Shown: positions 24,868 through 31,146 of the stretch, piece after piece
Layout: each line of letters begins with the position of its first letter
Numbering within the stretch: position 1 is the first letter of the stretch
Source of the DNA: an uncultured Clostridia bacterium
Lineage (GTDB): Bacteria; Bacillota; Clostridia; Christensenellales; UBA1242
Assembly (NCBI GenBank): GCA_947593585.1
Contig: CANQDP010000012.1
Location: forward strand, 1-34,508
Direction of reading: 5' to 3'
Length of the DNA stretch: 34,508 bases
Notes under the pieces: model-generated
The model's database searches: none
What the model was told of the DNA's origin: nothing
Seen by the model: the letters and a program-made list of their open reading frames with translations, nothing else
Program-made: the position numbers and the translations under genes

Positions 24868-24942
24868 GGCTCTATAGTCTAGAGGTTAGGACGCGACCCT
24901 CTCACGGTTGAGACTGGGGTTCGATTCCCCATAGGGCTACCA
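24868..24942 (+). tRNA. tRNA-Glu, anticodon CUC
   Basis: 75 bases including an encoded CCA. Acceptor arms GGCTCTA and TAGGGCT pair over 7 positions with G-T wobbles at 1-72 and 4-69. The D arm GTCTAGAGGTTAGGAC is of Glu type. Anticodon stem CGACC/GGTTG (one G-T pair) encloses loop CTCTCAC, so the anticodon is CTC and it reads GAG. T arm TGGGG TTCGATT CCCCA. It stands alone between its own promoter and a terminator. In most low-GC Firmicutes the UUC isoacceptor reads both Glu codons, so this is likely an additional tRNA. Confidence 0.93.
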
Positions 24943-24944
24943 AA

Positions 24945-24971
24945 CAAAAAAGCGGGTTAACCGCTTTTTTT
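24945..24971. terminator. Bidirectional terminator after tRNA-Glu
   Basis: A-tract and AGCGG (24951-24955), loop GTTAA, CCGCT (24961-24965) and T-tract to 24971. Symmetric, so it can also stop minus-strand transcription from the small genes at 24957-25291. Confidence 0.88.
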
Positions 24972-25082
24972 ACGCGCTATTGTGATGTTGTCTTTTTTCC
25001 TGCTCTGCAATTCTTTAACAGGGTTTGGCTTATCTTGATATCGGTAATCCTGCCCCAATTTTTTGATGGCTTTTTCAATCAC
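24957..25082 (-). CDS. Possible 41-residue ORF coupled to, or frameshifted from, the preceding gene
   Basis: A GTG at 25080-25082 shares its TG with the TGA stop of the upstream ORF (GTGA overlap) and opens a frame of 41 codons ending in the terminator loop. The peptide is basic and helix-prone at the start (VIEKAIKKLGQDYRYQDKPNP), with composition like real protein. No Shine-Dalgarno is clear, so expression would depend on coupling. Joined to the preceding ORF by a -1 shift it would make one ~111-residue protein, so an alternative is a sequence error or a broken gene. Confidence 0.4.
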   Translation of the reverse strand: MIEKAIKKLGQDYRYQDKPNPVKELQSRKKDNITIARKKSG

Positions 25083-25291
25083 TTGATGGCTTGCTTAATT
25101 TCGTCATTTGCGCAATGCCTAGCGAATTGATGCAAAAACCACACACTTTCATACTCTGTGCCGTTTAACAAAATCACGCGCGTTTTTGTGTAAGGGCCGG
25201 TTGTCTTTTTGTTGTATGGCTTTGGATACAACTCTTCAAAGGTTAAAAAATTTTTATCAACATCTTTGGTTTTTTCTTTTAATGGGTTCAT
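25079..25291 (-). CDS. Conserved small protein, possibly an N-terminal remnant of a clostridial ferritin-like family
   Basis: 70 residues from ATG 25291, which follows a strong GGAGGAAAT site; an in-frame upstream start (25336) lacks one. The sequence MNPL...LYPKPYNKK...PYTKTRVILLNGTE...WFLHQFARHC strongly resembles, from memory, the opening ~55 residues of a longer clostridial protein that continues into a ferritin-like four-helix domain. Here the frame stops soon after HQFARHC, and that domain is missing. It could be a genuine short paralogue or a truncated gene. The GTGA overlap with the next small frame is discussed there. Confidence 0.6.
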   Translation of the reverse strand: MNPLKEKTKDVDKNFLTFEELYPKPYNKKTTGPYTKTRVILLNGTEYESVWFLHQFARHCANDEIKQAIK

Positions 25292-25332
25292 ATTTCCTCC
25301 ACAAAGATGTTTAACAAAAAATATAAATTTAA

Positions 25333-25366
25333 ACAAAAAAATAAAAAGGGTGCTCTGCCCTTTTTT
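25333..25366 (-). terminator. Terminator of the 25.4-26.0 kb membrane-protein gene
   Basis: On the minus strand AAAAAGGG (25358-25365), 7-base loop, CCCTTTTT (25343-25350), followed by a T-rich tail (25333-25342). The stop codon of the membrane protein overlaps the outer end of the stem. Confidence 0.8.
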
Positions 25367-26036
25367 ATTCTGGAATATATTTAAAGAAATCAGGATAGGT
25401 TTTTATTAATTGATGATACTTTCTCTTTTTAAGGAAGCCGTCAACCACCAAATAAACACCAATGATGGCAACAATCAAGCCACAGGCAACGCCCGTTAGG
25501 CCGTTATAAACAGCCATATTTTCGCTTGTGGTGAACGAGAAAATGGCGATTTGTGCGAGCACTAAGTTGTTGAACGCAGTGGCAAAATTGGTGAGTTTAT
25601 ATTCTTTAATTAGCATGGTTTTGCCCTTGGCACGAATAACGCCGTAAAGTGACATTCCAATGCCATAGAACGCAAATGCGGCGATTGCAATGGCAATTAT
25701 CATGTTATATGCAAAATTTGACGGATAGAAGATTTGGAAAATTGAATAAACTATGTAAAACACACTTGATGAGGCTAGCACCACCCCGCCACGAATATAT
25801 GTGTTTATGGCACGAATATTCTCTTTATTTTGAACTAAACCTCTTGAACAATTATTTTTAACATAGCCTATGAATAGCGAATAAATGGCGATTGCAATAA
25901 GGAACCAAGAATGGTAATAAGCACCGACTGTTATTTTAAATGCAAAATAAAACAAGTTTTTGAAGAATGCCAACTTGCCATACCAAATAATTTTCTTCTT
26001 CTCAGGAATGCTTCTATATCTCTTAATCCAATTCAT
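25365..26036 (-). CDS. Six-helix membrane protein of unknown function
   Basis: 223 residues. A basic start (MNWIKRYRSIPEKKK) is followed by about six hydrophobic segments: roughly 24-41, 43-59, 84-104, 109-133, 155-170 and 179-201. The C-terminus is hydrophilic and basic (FLKKRKYHQLIKTYPDFFKYIPE). Segment AYYHSWFLIAIAIYSLF is reminiscent of the start of cation-efflux helices, but the histidine/aspartate metal sites of that family are not seen. I do not recognise the family. It has no Shine-Dalgarno, its own promoter overlapped by an inverted repeat, and its own terminator, so it is probably a separately regulated single-gene unit. Confidence 0.75.
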   Translation of the reverse strand: MNWIKRYRSIPEKKKIIWYGKLAFFKNLFYFAFKITVGAYYHSWFLIAIAIYSLFIGYVKNNCSRGLVQNKENIRAINTYIRGGVVLASSSVFYIVYSIFQIFYPSNFAYNMIIAIAIAAFAFYGIGMSLYGVIRAKGKTMLIKEYKLTNFATAFNNLVLAQIAIFSFTTSENMAVYNGLTGVACGLIVAIIGVYLVVDGFLKKRKYHQLIKTYPDFFKYIPE

Positions 26037-26069
26037 TGTTCAATTTAAAATATGCAAAGTTTCATTGAT

Positions 26070-26098
26070 AGATTAACAAATTTTATAGGTTTTGTAAA
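26070..26098 (-). promoter_or_regulatory. Probable promoter of the six-helix membrane protein gene
   Basis: On the minus strand TTTACA (26093-26098), 17 bases, TAATCT (26070-26075), about 34 bases before the ATG. The -35 box lies in one arm of the inverted repeat 26091-26123. Confidence 0.5.
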
Positions 26099-26123
26099 TA
26101 CTATTTTGCAAAATATTTACAAA
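26091..26123. promoter_or_regulatory. Nested inverted repeat over a promoter: candidate operator
   Basis: TTTGTAAATA (26091-26100) and TATTTACAAA (26114-26123) are exact inverse complements. Between them sits the perfect palindrome TTTTGCAAAA (26104-26113) after a 3-base spacer, so nearly all of the 33 bases are self-complementary. It has no T tract on the minus strand, so it is not a normal terminator for proS, which ends 29 bases away. Overlap with the -35 box suggests a repressor site. Confidence 0.55.
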
Positions 26124-26151
26124 TTTGTGTGAATTTGATGAAATTTAACGA

Positions 26152-27573
26152 TTAATATTGTTTGCCAAAATATACGCGATATTTGCTTTTTTTGCCGCAG
26201 AAAATGCATTTATGAGCGGTGGAATAACTCTCAATCACTCGTGTTTTTATTGTGGTTTTATTTTTGATTTCAGTTTCGCAAGCACTATCTCCACAATGAT
26301 AAGCCAAGGCAACTTTGCCCTTATTCACTTCTTCAACAAGTGTGTTGAAATCATCTGTTTCAACAATGGCAGATTTTAGATTGCTCTCTGCCTGCAAAAG
26401 CATATTTTCTTGAATTTCTTCAAGAGTTTTATTCACTTCTTTATCGATTTTGGCTAGGTTTAAGTTAAGTTTTTCGTGAGTGTCCCTTCTCACAGCAACC
26501 GCCACCCCATTTTCTATATCTCTTGGGCCAATTTCTAGGCGCAATGGCACGCCTTTCATCTCATACTCATTAAACTTCCAGCCTGGCGTGTTATTGGAAT
26601 TATCTAATTCTGCTCTGATGCCCGCTTTTTTTAGAGCATCTAAAACTTCATTGCATTTCTCCACAACGCCCTCTTTTTTGCTTGCGATTGGGATTATAAC
26701 CACTTGGATTGGCGCAATATGAGGTGGTAATCTTAGCCCGCGCTCATCACCATGCACCATCACAAGCGCACCGATTAAGCGGGTGGAAACGCCCCAACTT
26801 GAAGTGAAAGCATAGTCTAACTTTTCGTCTTTATTTAAAAACTTAATGTTGCTTGCACGCGAAAAATTTTGACCGAGATTGTGGGTTGTGCCAGATTGAA
26901 GGCATTTGCCGTCTTTCATCACCGCTTCCATAGAATAGGTGGCAACAGCACCTGCAAATTTCTCGTTTTCTGTTTTTCTTCCTGTGAGGGTCGGAATTGC
27001 CAAAAGATTTCTTAGTCCATTGGAATATATTTTCAGCATTTCGAGGGCATCTTTTTCCGCATCATCAGCCGAGGCTTGCACAGTGTGCCCTTCCTGCCAT
27101 AAAAATTCGCTAGTGCGCAAAAAAGGTCGGGTCGTCTTTTCCCAGCGCACAACATTGCACCATTGATTTATCTTATATGGCAGGTCGCGATAAGACTTAA
27201 TCCATTTTGAAAACATTTCGCCAATAATTGTTTCACTCGTTGGGCGAACAACTAATTTTTCGCTTAATTCTTGACCACCAGCATAGGTTACAACTGCCAC
27301 TTCTGGTGCAAATCCCTCAACATGCTCAGCCTCGCGTTTTAGAAAACTCTCTGGAATAAACATAGGGAAATAGGCATTTTTAACACCACATTTTTTAAAT
27401 TCTTTATTGAAATAATCTTGAATAAGCTCCCAAATTGCGTAGCCATAAGGCCTTATAACCATAGTGCCTTTCACCGGACCATAGTCAACCATCTCAGTTT
27501 TTAACACAACATCGGTGTACCACTGCGCAAAATCCTTGTTGATATCAGCAATATCATTCACAAAGTTATTCAT
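26152..27573 (-). CDS. proS: Prolyl-tRNA synthetase, short archaeal/eukaryote-like type
   Basis: 473 residues. Class II synthetase charging tRNA-Pro. VVRPTSETIIGEMF (108-121), QWCNVVRWEKTTRPFLRTSEFLWQEGHT (from 137) and HGDERGLRLPP (274-284) are the catalytic motifs. The ~180-residue editing insertion of E. coli-type ProRS is absent. The C-terminal zinc-type domain has Cys427, Cys432, Cys456 and Cys459, and the protein ends in Tyr (YFGKQY), both marks of this subtype. I start at ATG 27573 (GGAGGAT site); 17 residues upstream in frame are the xseB end. It overlaps xseB by 8 bases, so it is expressed with the asp23-nusB-xse operon. Confidence 0.97.
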   Translation of the reverse strand: MNNFVNDIADINKDFAQWYTDVVLKTEMVDYGPVKGTMVIRPYGYAIWELIQDYFNKEFKKCGVKNAYFPMFIPESFLKREAEHVEGFAPEVAVVTYAGGQELSEKLVVRPTSETIIGEMFSKWIKSYRDLPYKINQWCNVVRWEKTTRPFLRTSEFLWQEGHTVQASADDAEKDALEMLKIYSNGLRNLLAIPTLTGRKTENEKFAGAVATYSMEAVMKDGKCLQSGTTHNLGQNFSRASNIKFLNKDEKLDYAFTSSWGVSTRLIGALVMVHGDERGLRLPPHIAPIQVVIIPIASKKEGVVEKCNEVLDALKKAGIRAELDNSNNTPGWKFNEYEMKGVPLRLEIGPRDIENGVAVAVRRDTHEKLNLNLAKIDKEVNKTLEEIQENMLLQAESNLKSAIVETDDFNTLVEEVNKGKVALAYHCGDSACETEIKNKTTIKTRVIESYSTAHKCIFCGKKSKYRVYFGKQY

Positions 27574-27772
27574 CTTTATCCTCCGCTTTTTCTTTTTTGT
27601 TGAATTCTTTTTTGACCATAACAATTTTGCCTTTTGCCTTTTCTAATTCTTTAAGGCAATTTTTTGCAAGAAGGCAACCTTCTTCATAGAGTTTTAAACT
27701 CTCGTCTAGGCTCACACCCTCTTCTATTTTCTTTGCAATTTCCTCTAATCTCTTTATGTTTTGCTCTAACAT
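27566..27772 (-). CDS. xseB: Exodeoxyribonuclease VII small subunit
   Basis: 68 residues, helical, matching XseB: NIKRLEEIAKKIEEGVSLDESLKLYEEG (5-32) then a charged helix and a Lys/Glu-rich tail. Several copies of XseB decorate XseA to form the nuclease that degrades single-stranded DNA. Start overlaps the xseA stop by 7 bases; stop overlaps the proS start by 8 bases. Confidence 0.93.
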   Translation of the reverse strand: MLEQNIKRLEEIAKKIEEGVSLDESLKLYEEGCLLAKNCLKELEKAKGKIVMVKKEFNKKEKAEDKDE

Positions 27773-28941
27773 TTCTTTTCTTTCTCCTTTATTTCTGCTT
27801 TTAAAATGACATCTGCCGCCACCACTTTTATGCTATCGCCAACATGAACGTTTTCATAATTTACGCTGTTGCCTTGCACTGTAACACTTGAATAACCGCG
27901 CTGCAAAAGTTTAATTGGGTTTAACTTATCTAGTGTGTTTAACGACATATTCACTCTATATGTGGCGTTATCTAGTGAAGAAACAACATTTTTTTCAATC
28001 TGATTTATTAAATCAACTATGCTCATATTTTCATCGGCTATGATTGATTGCAAGTTGTTTTCTATTGACAATATGGATAAATCAACATCGTTTTTTAAAT
28101 CAACTAGCAACTTGTCGGTTTTCATGCTCATGGCTGACACCAAATCTTTGATGTAGTTTTTCAAATCGGCATTGTTGAAAGTGATAAGTTCGGCCGCTGC
28201 GCTTGGTGTTGGGGCTCGCAGGTCTGCCACAAAATCTAAAATTGAAAAGTCTGTTTCGTGCCCAACCGCACTAATTAACGGTTTATTGCAAATATACGCC
28301 ACGCGCGCTAATTCTTCATCGTTAAATGGTGCTAAGTCCTCCAAACTGCCGCCTCCCCTAGCCACAACAATCACATCAACATCACTGAGATTGTCGAAGT
28401 ATGTGATGCCTTCAATCACATTTTGGACAGCCATTTTGCCCTGCACCTGCGCATCATAAACATAAATATCTAAGTTTGGGTTGCGCCTGCTCGTTACATT
28501 TTTAATATCTTGCAGCACTGCCCCGGTTTTGCTGGTTACTACGCCAACTGAATTTATAAACCTCGGGAGTGGGATTTTATGAGCCTCGTCAAACAAGCCC
28601 TCTTTTTGCAATTTTTCTTTTAATTTTAAAAATTGCTGATATAATTCACCCTGCCCACACGGCTCAATTTCAAACACATTTAGGCTCAGTTTGCCACCTT
28701 TGGGATAATATTTGACATTCCCTCTAACTTGCACAAAATCGCCCACATTAAATTCTTGCTTTGCTGAGAACTGCACACACGAGAGCATCCCTTCACTATC
28801 TTTTAATGTGAAATATGCAATGTTTCGCGTGATTGAAAAACTAGACAATTCGCCCGTGACGGCAACATCTTCTAAAATGAACTCATTGTCTATTAAGTCT
28901 TTAATAACTCTATTTAGCGCACTTACTGTGTATATTTTCAT
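27766..28941 (-). CDS. xseA: Exodeoxyribonuclease VII large subunit
   Basis: 391 residues, slightly short of the ~400-450 usual. The OB-fold domain (about 1-105; VTGELSSFSITRNIAYFTLKD) is followed by the catalytic core with PRFINSVGVVTSKTGAVLQDI (~125-145), VIVVARGGGSLEDLAPFNDEEL (~190-212) and SAVGHETDFSILDFVADLRAPTPSAAAEL (~224-252). The following coiled-coil region (255-340) is where XseB binds. Degrades single-stranded DNA from both ends. Its ATG overlaps the nusB stop by 4 bases (ATGA). Confidence 0.97.
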   Translation of the reverse strand: MKIYTVSALNRVIKDLIDNEFILEDVAVTGELSSFSITRNIAYFTLKDSEGMLSCVQFSAKQEFNVGDFVQVRGNVKYYPKGGKLSLNVFEIEPCGQGELYQQFLKLKEKLQKEGLFDEAHKIPLPRFINSVGVVTSKTGAVLQDIKNVTSRRNPNLDIYVYDAQVQGKMAVQNVIEGITYFDNLSDVDVIVVARGGGSLEDLAPFNDEELARVAYICNKPLISAVGHETDFSILDFVADLRAPTPSAAAELITFNNADLKNYIKDLVSAMSMKTDKLLVDLKNDVDLSILSIENNLQSIIADENMSIVDLINQIEKNVVSSLDNATYRVNMSLNTLDKLNPIKLLQRGYSSVTVQGNSVNYENVHVGDSIKVVAADVILKAEIKEKEKKC

Positions 28942-29309
28942 TTCACAATGTCTGCAAGCAAGCCGTTTATGAATTTGTGGCTTTTTTCAGTGGAATATTT
29001 TTTTGCCAACTCCACCGCTTCATTTATAACAACTTCCTTTGGATTTTCCTTTATATATTTAAGTTCGATAACCGCCACCACAATAATGGCAAGGTCAATT
29101 TTGTTTAATCTATTTAGTGTGTAGTTTTTTAAATGTGAGGTGATTAGTTCGTTGATTTCGTTATAGTGCTCTGCAAAATTTTTTAAGATCTGCTGCACAA
29201 ACCCTAAATTTTCAGCATTTGCACCATCAAAAACATCTTCGCTTGACGGATTGAAAAACTTTGAATAAATTGTTTTAAATGCTAATTCTCTTGCCTCAGT
29301 TCTTTTCAT
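28938..29309 (-). CDS. nusB: Transcription antitermination factor NusB
   Basis: 123 residues from ATG 29309, which follows GGGAGGAAAG; six residues upstream in frame are not part of the protein. All-helical NusB family: KRTEARELAFKTIYS at the start, LNRLNKIDLAIIVVAVIELKY and EVVINEAVELAKKYSTEKSHKFINGLLADI at the end. Binds boxA RNA with S10 (NusE) in rRNA antitermination. Follows the Asp23 gene in the order common to Firmicutes. Confidence 0.95.
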   Translation of the reverse strand: MKRTEARELAFKTIYSKFFNPSSEDVFDGANAENLGFVQQILKNFAEHYNEINELITSHLKNYTLNRLNKIDLAIIVVAVIELKYIKENPKEVVINEAVELAKKYSTEKSHKFINGLLADIVK

Positions 29310-29331
29310 CTTTCCTCCCATATGCAAAAAC

Positions 29332-29349
29332 TCTCTCTAATTAGAGAGA
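29332..29349 (-). terminator. Perfect 18-base palindrome with T tract: possible attenuator between asp23 and nusB
   Basis: TCTCTCTAA and TTAGAGAGA meet without spacer. On the minus strand the hairpin is followed by GTTTTT, then the nusB ribosome site. The asp23 stop codon lies inside the left arm. AT-rich and short, so termination would be partial at most; mRNA protection or processing is also possible. Confidence 0.45.
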
Positions 29350-29697
29350 ATCTTTATTTTCGGCATCCATAATGTGGACATTTATTGCTTTGATTTTTAT
29401 CGGCAGAACAGATGAAATGCTGTTTTTAACATTTTGCTGAATTCGATAAACCACATCGCTCACTTCGCAATGAGTGGAAACTTCAACATAAATATCTATG
29501 ATAACGCCCAAATCTGTGTATTTAACACGAACGCCCTTGCCTACATTTTTGTTGAACAAACTCCTGAGAGTTAGCCTTTTTGAATGATAGACATCAATAA
29601 CGCCATCTATCTCTTTTGTGGCAAGGCTCACAATGGAAACTACCATATTTTTATTTATGTAGGTGCTTGAATCACCATTTTGTTTGATTTGTGCCAT
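29341..29697 (-). CDS. Asp23/Gls24-family envelope stress protein
   Basis: 118 residues from ATG 29697, preceded by GAGGTTAATT; an in-frame start 15 codons upstream is inside the promoter and is rejected. Asp23 fold blocks: NKNMVVSIVSLATKEIDGVIDVY, KGVRVKYTDLGVIIDIYVEVSTHCEVSDVVYRIQQNVKNSI, INVHIMDAE. Resembles B. subtilis YqhY, which lies between the acc genes and nusB and has been linked to lipid synthesis control. Likely cytosolic or membrane-associated. First gene of the operon with nusB, xseA, xseB and proS. Confidence 0.9.
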   Translation of the reverse strand: MAQIKQNGDSSTYINKNMVVSIVSLATKEIDGVIDVYHSKRLTLRSLFNKNVGKGVRVKYTDLGVIIDIYVEVSTHCEVSDVVYRIQQNVKNSISSVLPIKIKAINVHIMDAENKDSL

Positions 29698-29713
29698 AAT
29701 TAACCTCGAATTT

Positions 29714-29742
29714 ATTATAACACAAATTTTTTTATTTAGCAA
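29714..29742 (-). promoter_or_regulatory. Promoter of the asp23-nusB-xseAB-proS operon
   Basis: On the minus strand TTGCTA (29737-29742), 17 bases, perfect TATAAT (29714-29719), 16 bases before the asp23 ATG and with GAGG between. The -35 begins at the base following the spoIIIAH stop codon, so this sigma-A-like promoter frees the housekeeping genes from the sporulation operon upstream. Confidence 0.8.
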
Positions 29743-30228
29743 TTAAACTGAAGGTATTATAATAATTTTATCTAATTCAACTTGCAACTGTTGCATAACA
29801 ACTGAGGCAATTTGAGCCACTTCTAATTCTGTTAATTCAGCCGCTTTGATGAACACATTAACATTTGCGCTAGAACTTGTAACAATGGCGTCTTCAAAGC
29901 CTTTGCCACGGATTATGCCCTCTGTGACCAATTCTTTTTCAATTTGCTTGATTAGTGCGAGTTTGTTTGATTCTGCTTCGGCTTTTGCTTCAGCGCTTGC
30001 AGTGCTTGTGAGAATGCTATCATAGAATTGAATTTCTTGTGTGCGTGTGTTTTCGCGCTCTAACCTATAGGCAGAATAGAAATTTGCATTTGTGGTGGCA
30101 GTTTGCACGCTCTCTGTTTTGGCAGAAAGTGAACTATTAAGTGCCACATTTACATAGCCGGTTACTAGCAACAAAGCAATCATAACTGTGAGAATGATAA
30201 TTTTTTTCTTTTTTGATAAATTTTTCAT
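29743..30228 (-). CDS. spoIIIAH: Stage III sporulation protein AH
   Basis: 161 residues. Basic start then one membrane helix (about 9-27), Ala/Glu-rich extracellular stalk (AEAKAEAESNKLALIKQIEKEL) and the C-terminal ring-building domain (EGIIRGKGFEDAIVTSSSANVNVFIKAAELTELEVAQIASVVM). SpoIIIAH in the mother-cell membrane pairs with forespore SpoIIQ to form the channel linking the two compartments. It has the length of short clostridial forms. Last gene of the operon, 8 bases after spoIIIAG. Confidence 0.93.
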   Translation of the reverse strand: MKNLSKKKKIIILTVMIALLLVTGYVNVALNSSLSAKTESVQTATTNANFYSAYRLERENTRTQEIQFYDSILTSTASAEAKAEAESNKLALIKQIEKELVTEGIIRGKGFEDAIVTSSSANVNVFIKAAELTELEVAQIASVVMQQLQVELDKIIIIPSV

Positions 30229-30236
30229 AAATCCTC

Positions 30237-30680
30237 CTAATCACTTGATAAAATTTCGATGTTTCCACTCGTGATGTCTAAAACCGCTTCAACCGCTTGC
30301 AAAACCTTTAGTTTTGTTGCCGTATTACCCACCCCTTTTGCCGTGATTATAACACCTTTAATGGCCGGGAAGGAATTTAGGTTAATTTGAGATGAGTTGA
30401 CTTCTGCTTGATTCATATCCAGCGTGATTAACACTTTCACATTCGACACCCCATTTATGTTTGACAAGATTTCTTCAAGATTGGTTTCGAGTTTGTCGAT
30501 GTAGGCTGAAATTGATTGATCGCTTGAATCTATATTGGAAGCCTTTTTGCTTGACGAAAAGTTTGATAAATATATAAGCAGCACGATTACAACAAAGATT
30601 ATGGCTATGTAGATTTCAATGTGCTTGACTTTTTTCAGTTTATCAAACAGTTTCAAGCCCGGTTTCTTTTCGTCATTCAT
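30237..30680 (-). CDS. spoIIIAG: Stage III sporulation protein AG, short form
   Basis: 147 residues compared with about 229 in B. subtilis. One membrane helix (about 21-41), then the ring-building domain: YIDKLETNLEEILSNINGVSNVKVLITLD, FPAIKGVIITAKGVGNTATKLKVLQAVEAVLDI. The beta-sheet insertion that forms the large-diameter ring wall in B. subtilis AG seems to be cut to a ~12-residue loop (about 92-105). Forms a multimeric ring in the feeding-tube channel. The start overlaps spoIIIAF by 8 bases. Confidence 0.9.
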   Translation of the reverse strand: MNDEKKPGLKLFDKLKKVKHIEIYIAIIFVVIVLLIYLSNFSSSKKASNIDSSDQSISAYIDKLETNLEEILSNINGVSNVKVLITLDMNQAEVNSSQINLNSFPAIKGVIITAKGVGNTATKLKVLQAVEAVLDITSGNIEILSSD

Positions 30681-31146
30681 AGAACAAAATCACCTCATCT
30701 GTCAAATTTGTGAACTCCTTTATCACATCACTAATGAATTCATATTTATTTATATGCTGCTTGTCCGCCTGTATAACCAGATTTTTTAAATTTACTTCGA
30801 TTGAATTTAGTTGGAATTCGTTGTTATTTGATGAATAATTAATTTTAATGTCGATGTTTTTAAAGCCTTCATCATCTAGCCTTTTTTCAATCTTTGCTTT
30901 TAGCTCGTCTGCCCTGCCGTTATAGATAAAATTCATCAATTTTTCATTGATTTGATAGTCCTCATACTTCAAAGTGTAAACATCTTTTTTTGTTAGAAAT
31001 TTCACCACGGGGCTAAGAATTACTGCCACAACAAAAATGGAATATATGCTCTTGATATATTTACTTACGCTTCCTGTTGGCACGAGAATGTCTATAAATA
31101 TGCCAGCCAAGATAATGCCTAATATACTTAATATGTAACCTGCCAT
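30673..31146 (-). CDS. spoIIIAF: Stage III sporulation protein AF
   Basis: 157 residues from ATG 31146 (GGTGAT site); 25 in-frame residues upstream overlap spoIIIAE and are not used. Two N-terminal membrane helices (about 3-22 and 34-52; LSPVVKFL is a family block), then a ring-building domain (DELKAKIEKRLDDEGFKNIDIKINYS) and C-terminal strands. Stop/start with spoIIIAE share one base (TAATG). Confidence 0.9.
   Translation of the reverse strand: MAGYILSILGIILAGIFIDILVPTGSVSKYIKSIYSIFVVAVILSPVVKFLTKKDVYTLKYEDYQINEKLMNFIYNGRADELKAKIEKRLDDEGFKNIDIKINYSSNNNEFQLNSIEVNLKNLVIQADKQHINKYEFISDVIKEFTNLTDEVILFYE

Noticed and set aside
26091..26123. Inverted repeat as the proS terminator
   Set aside because: No run of T follows on the minus strand, and it overlaps the promoter of the next gene, so an operator is more likely.
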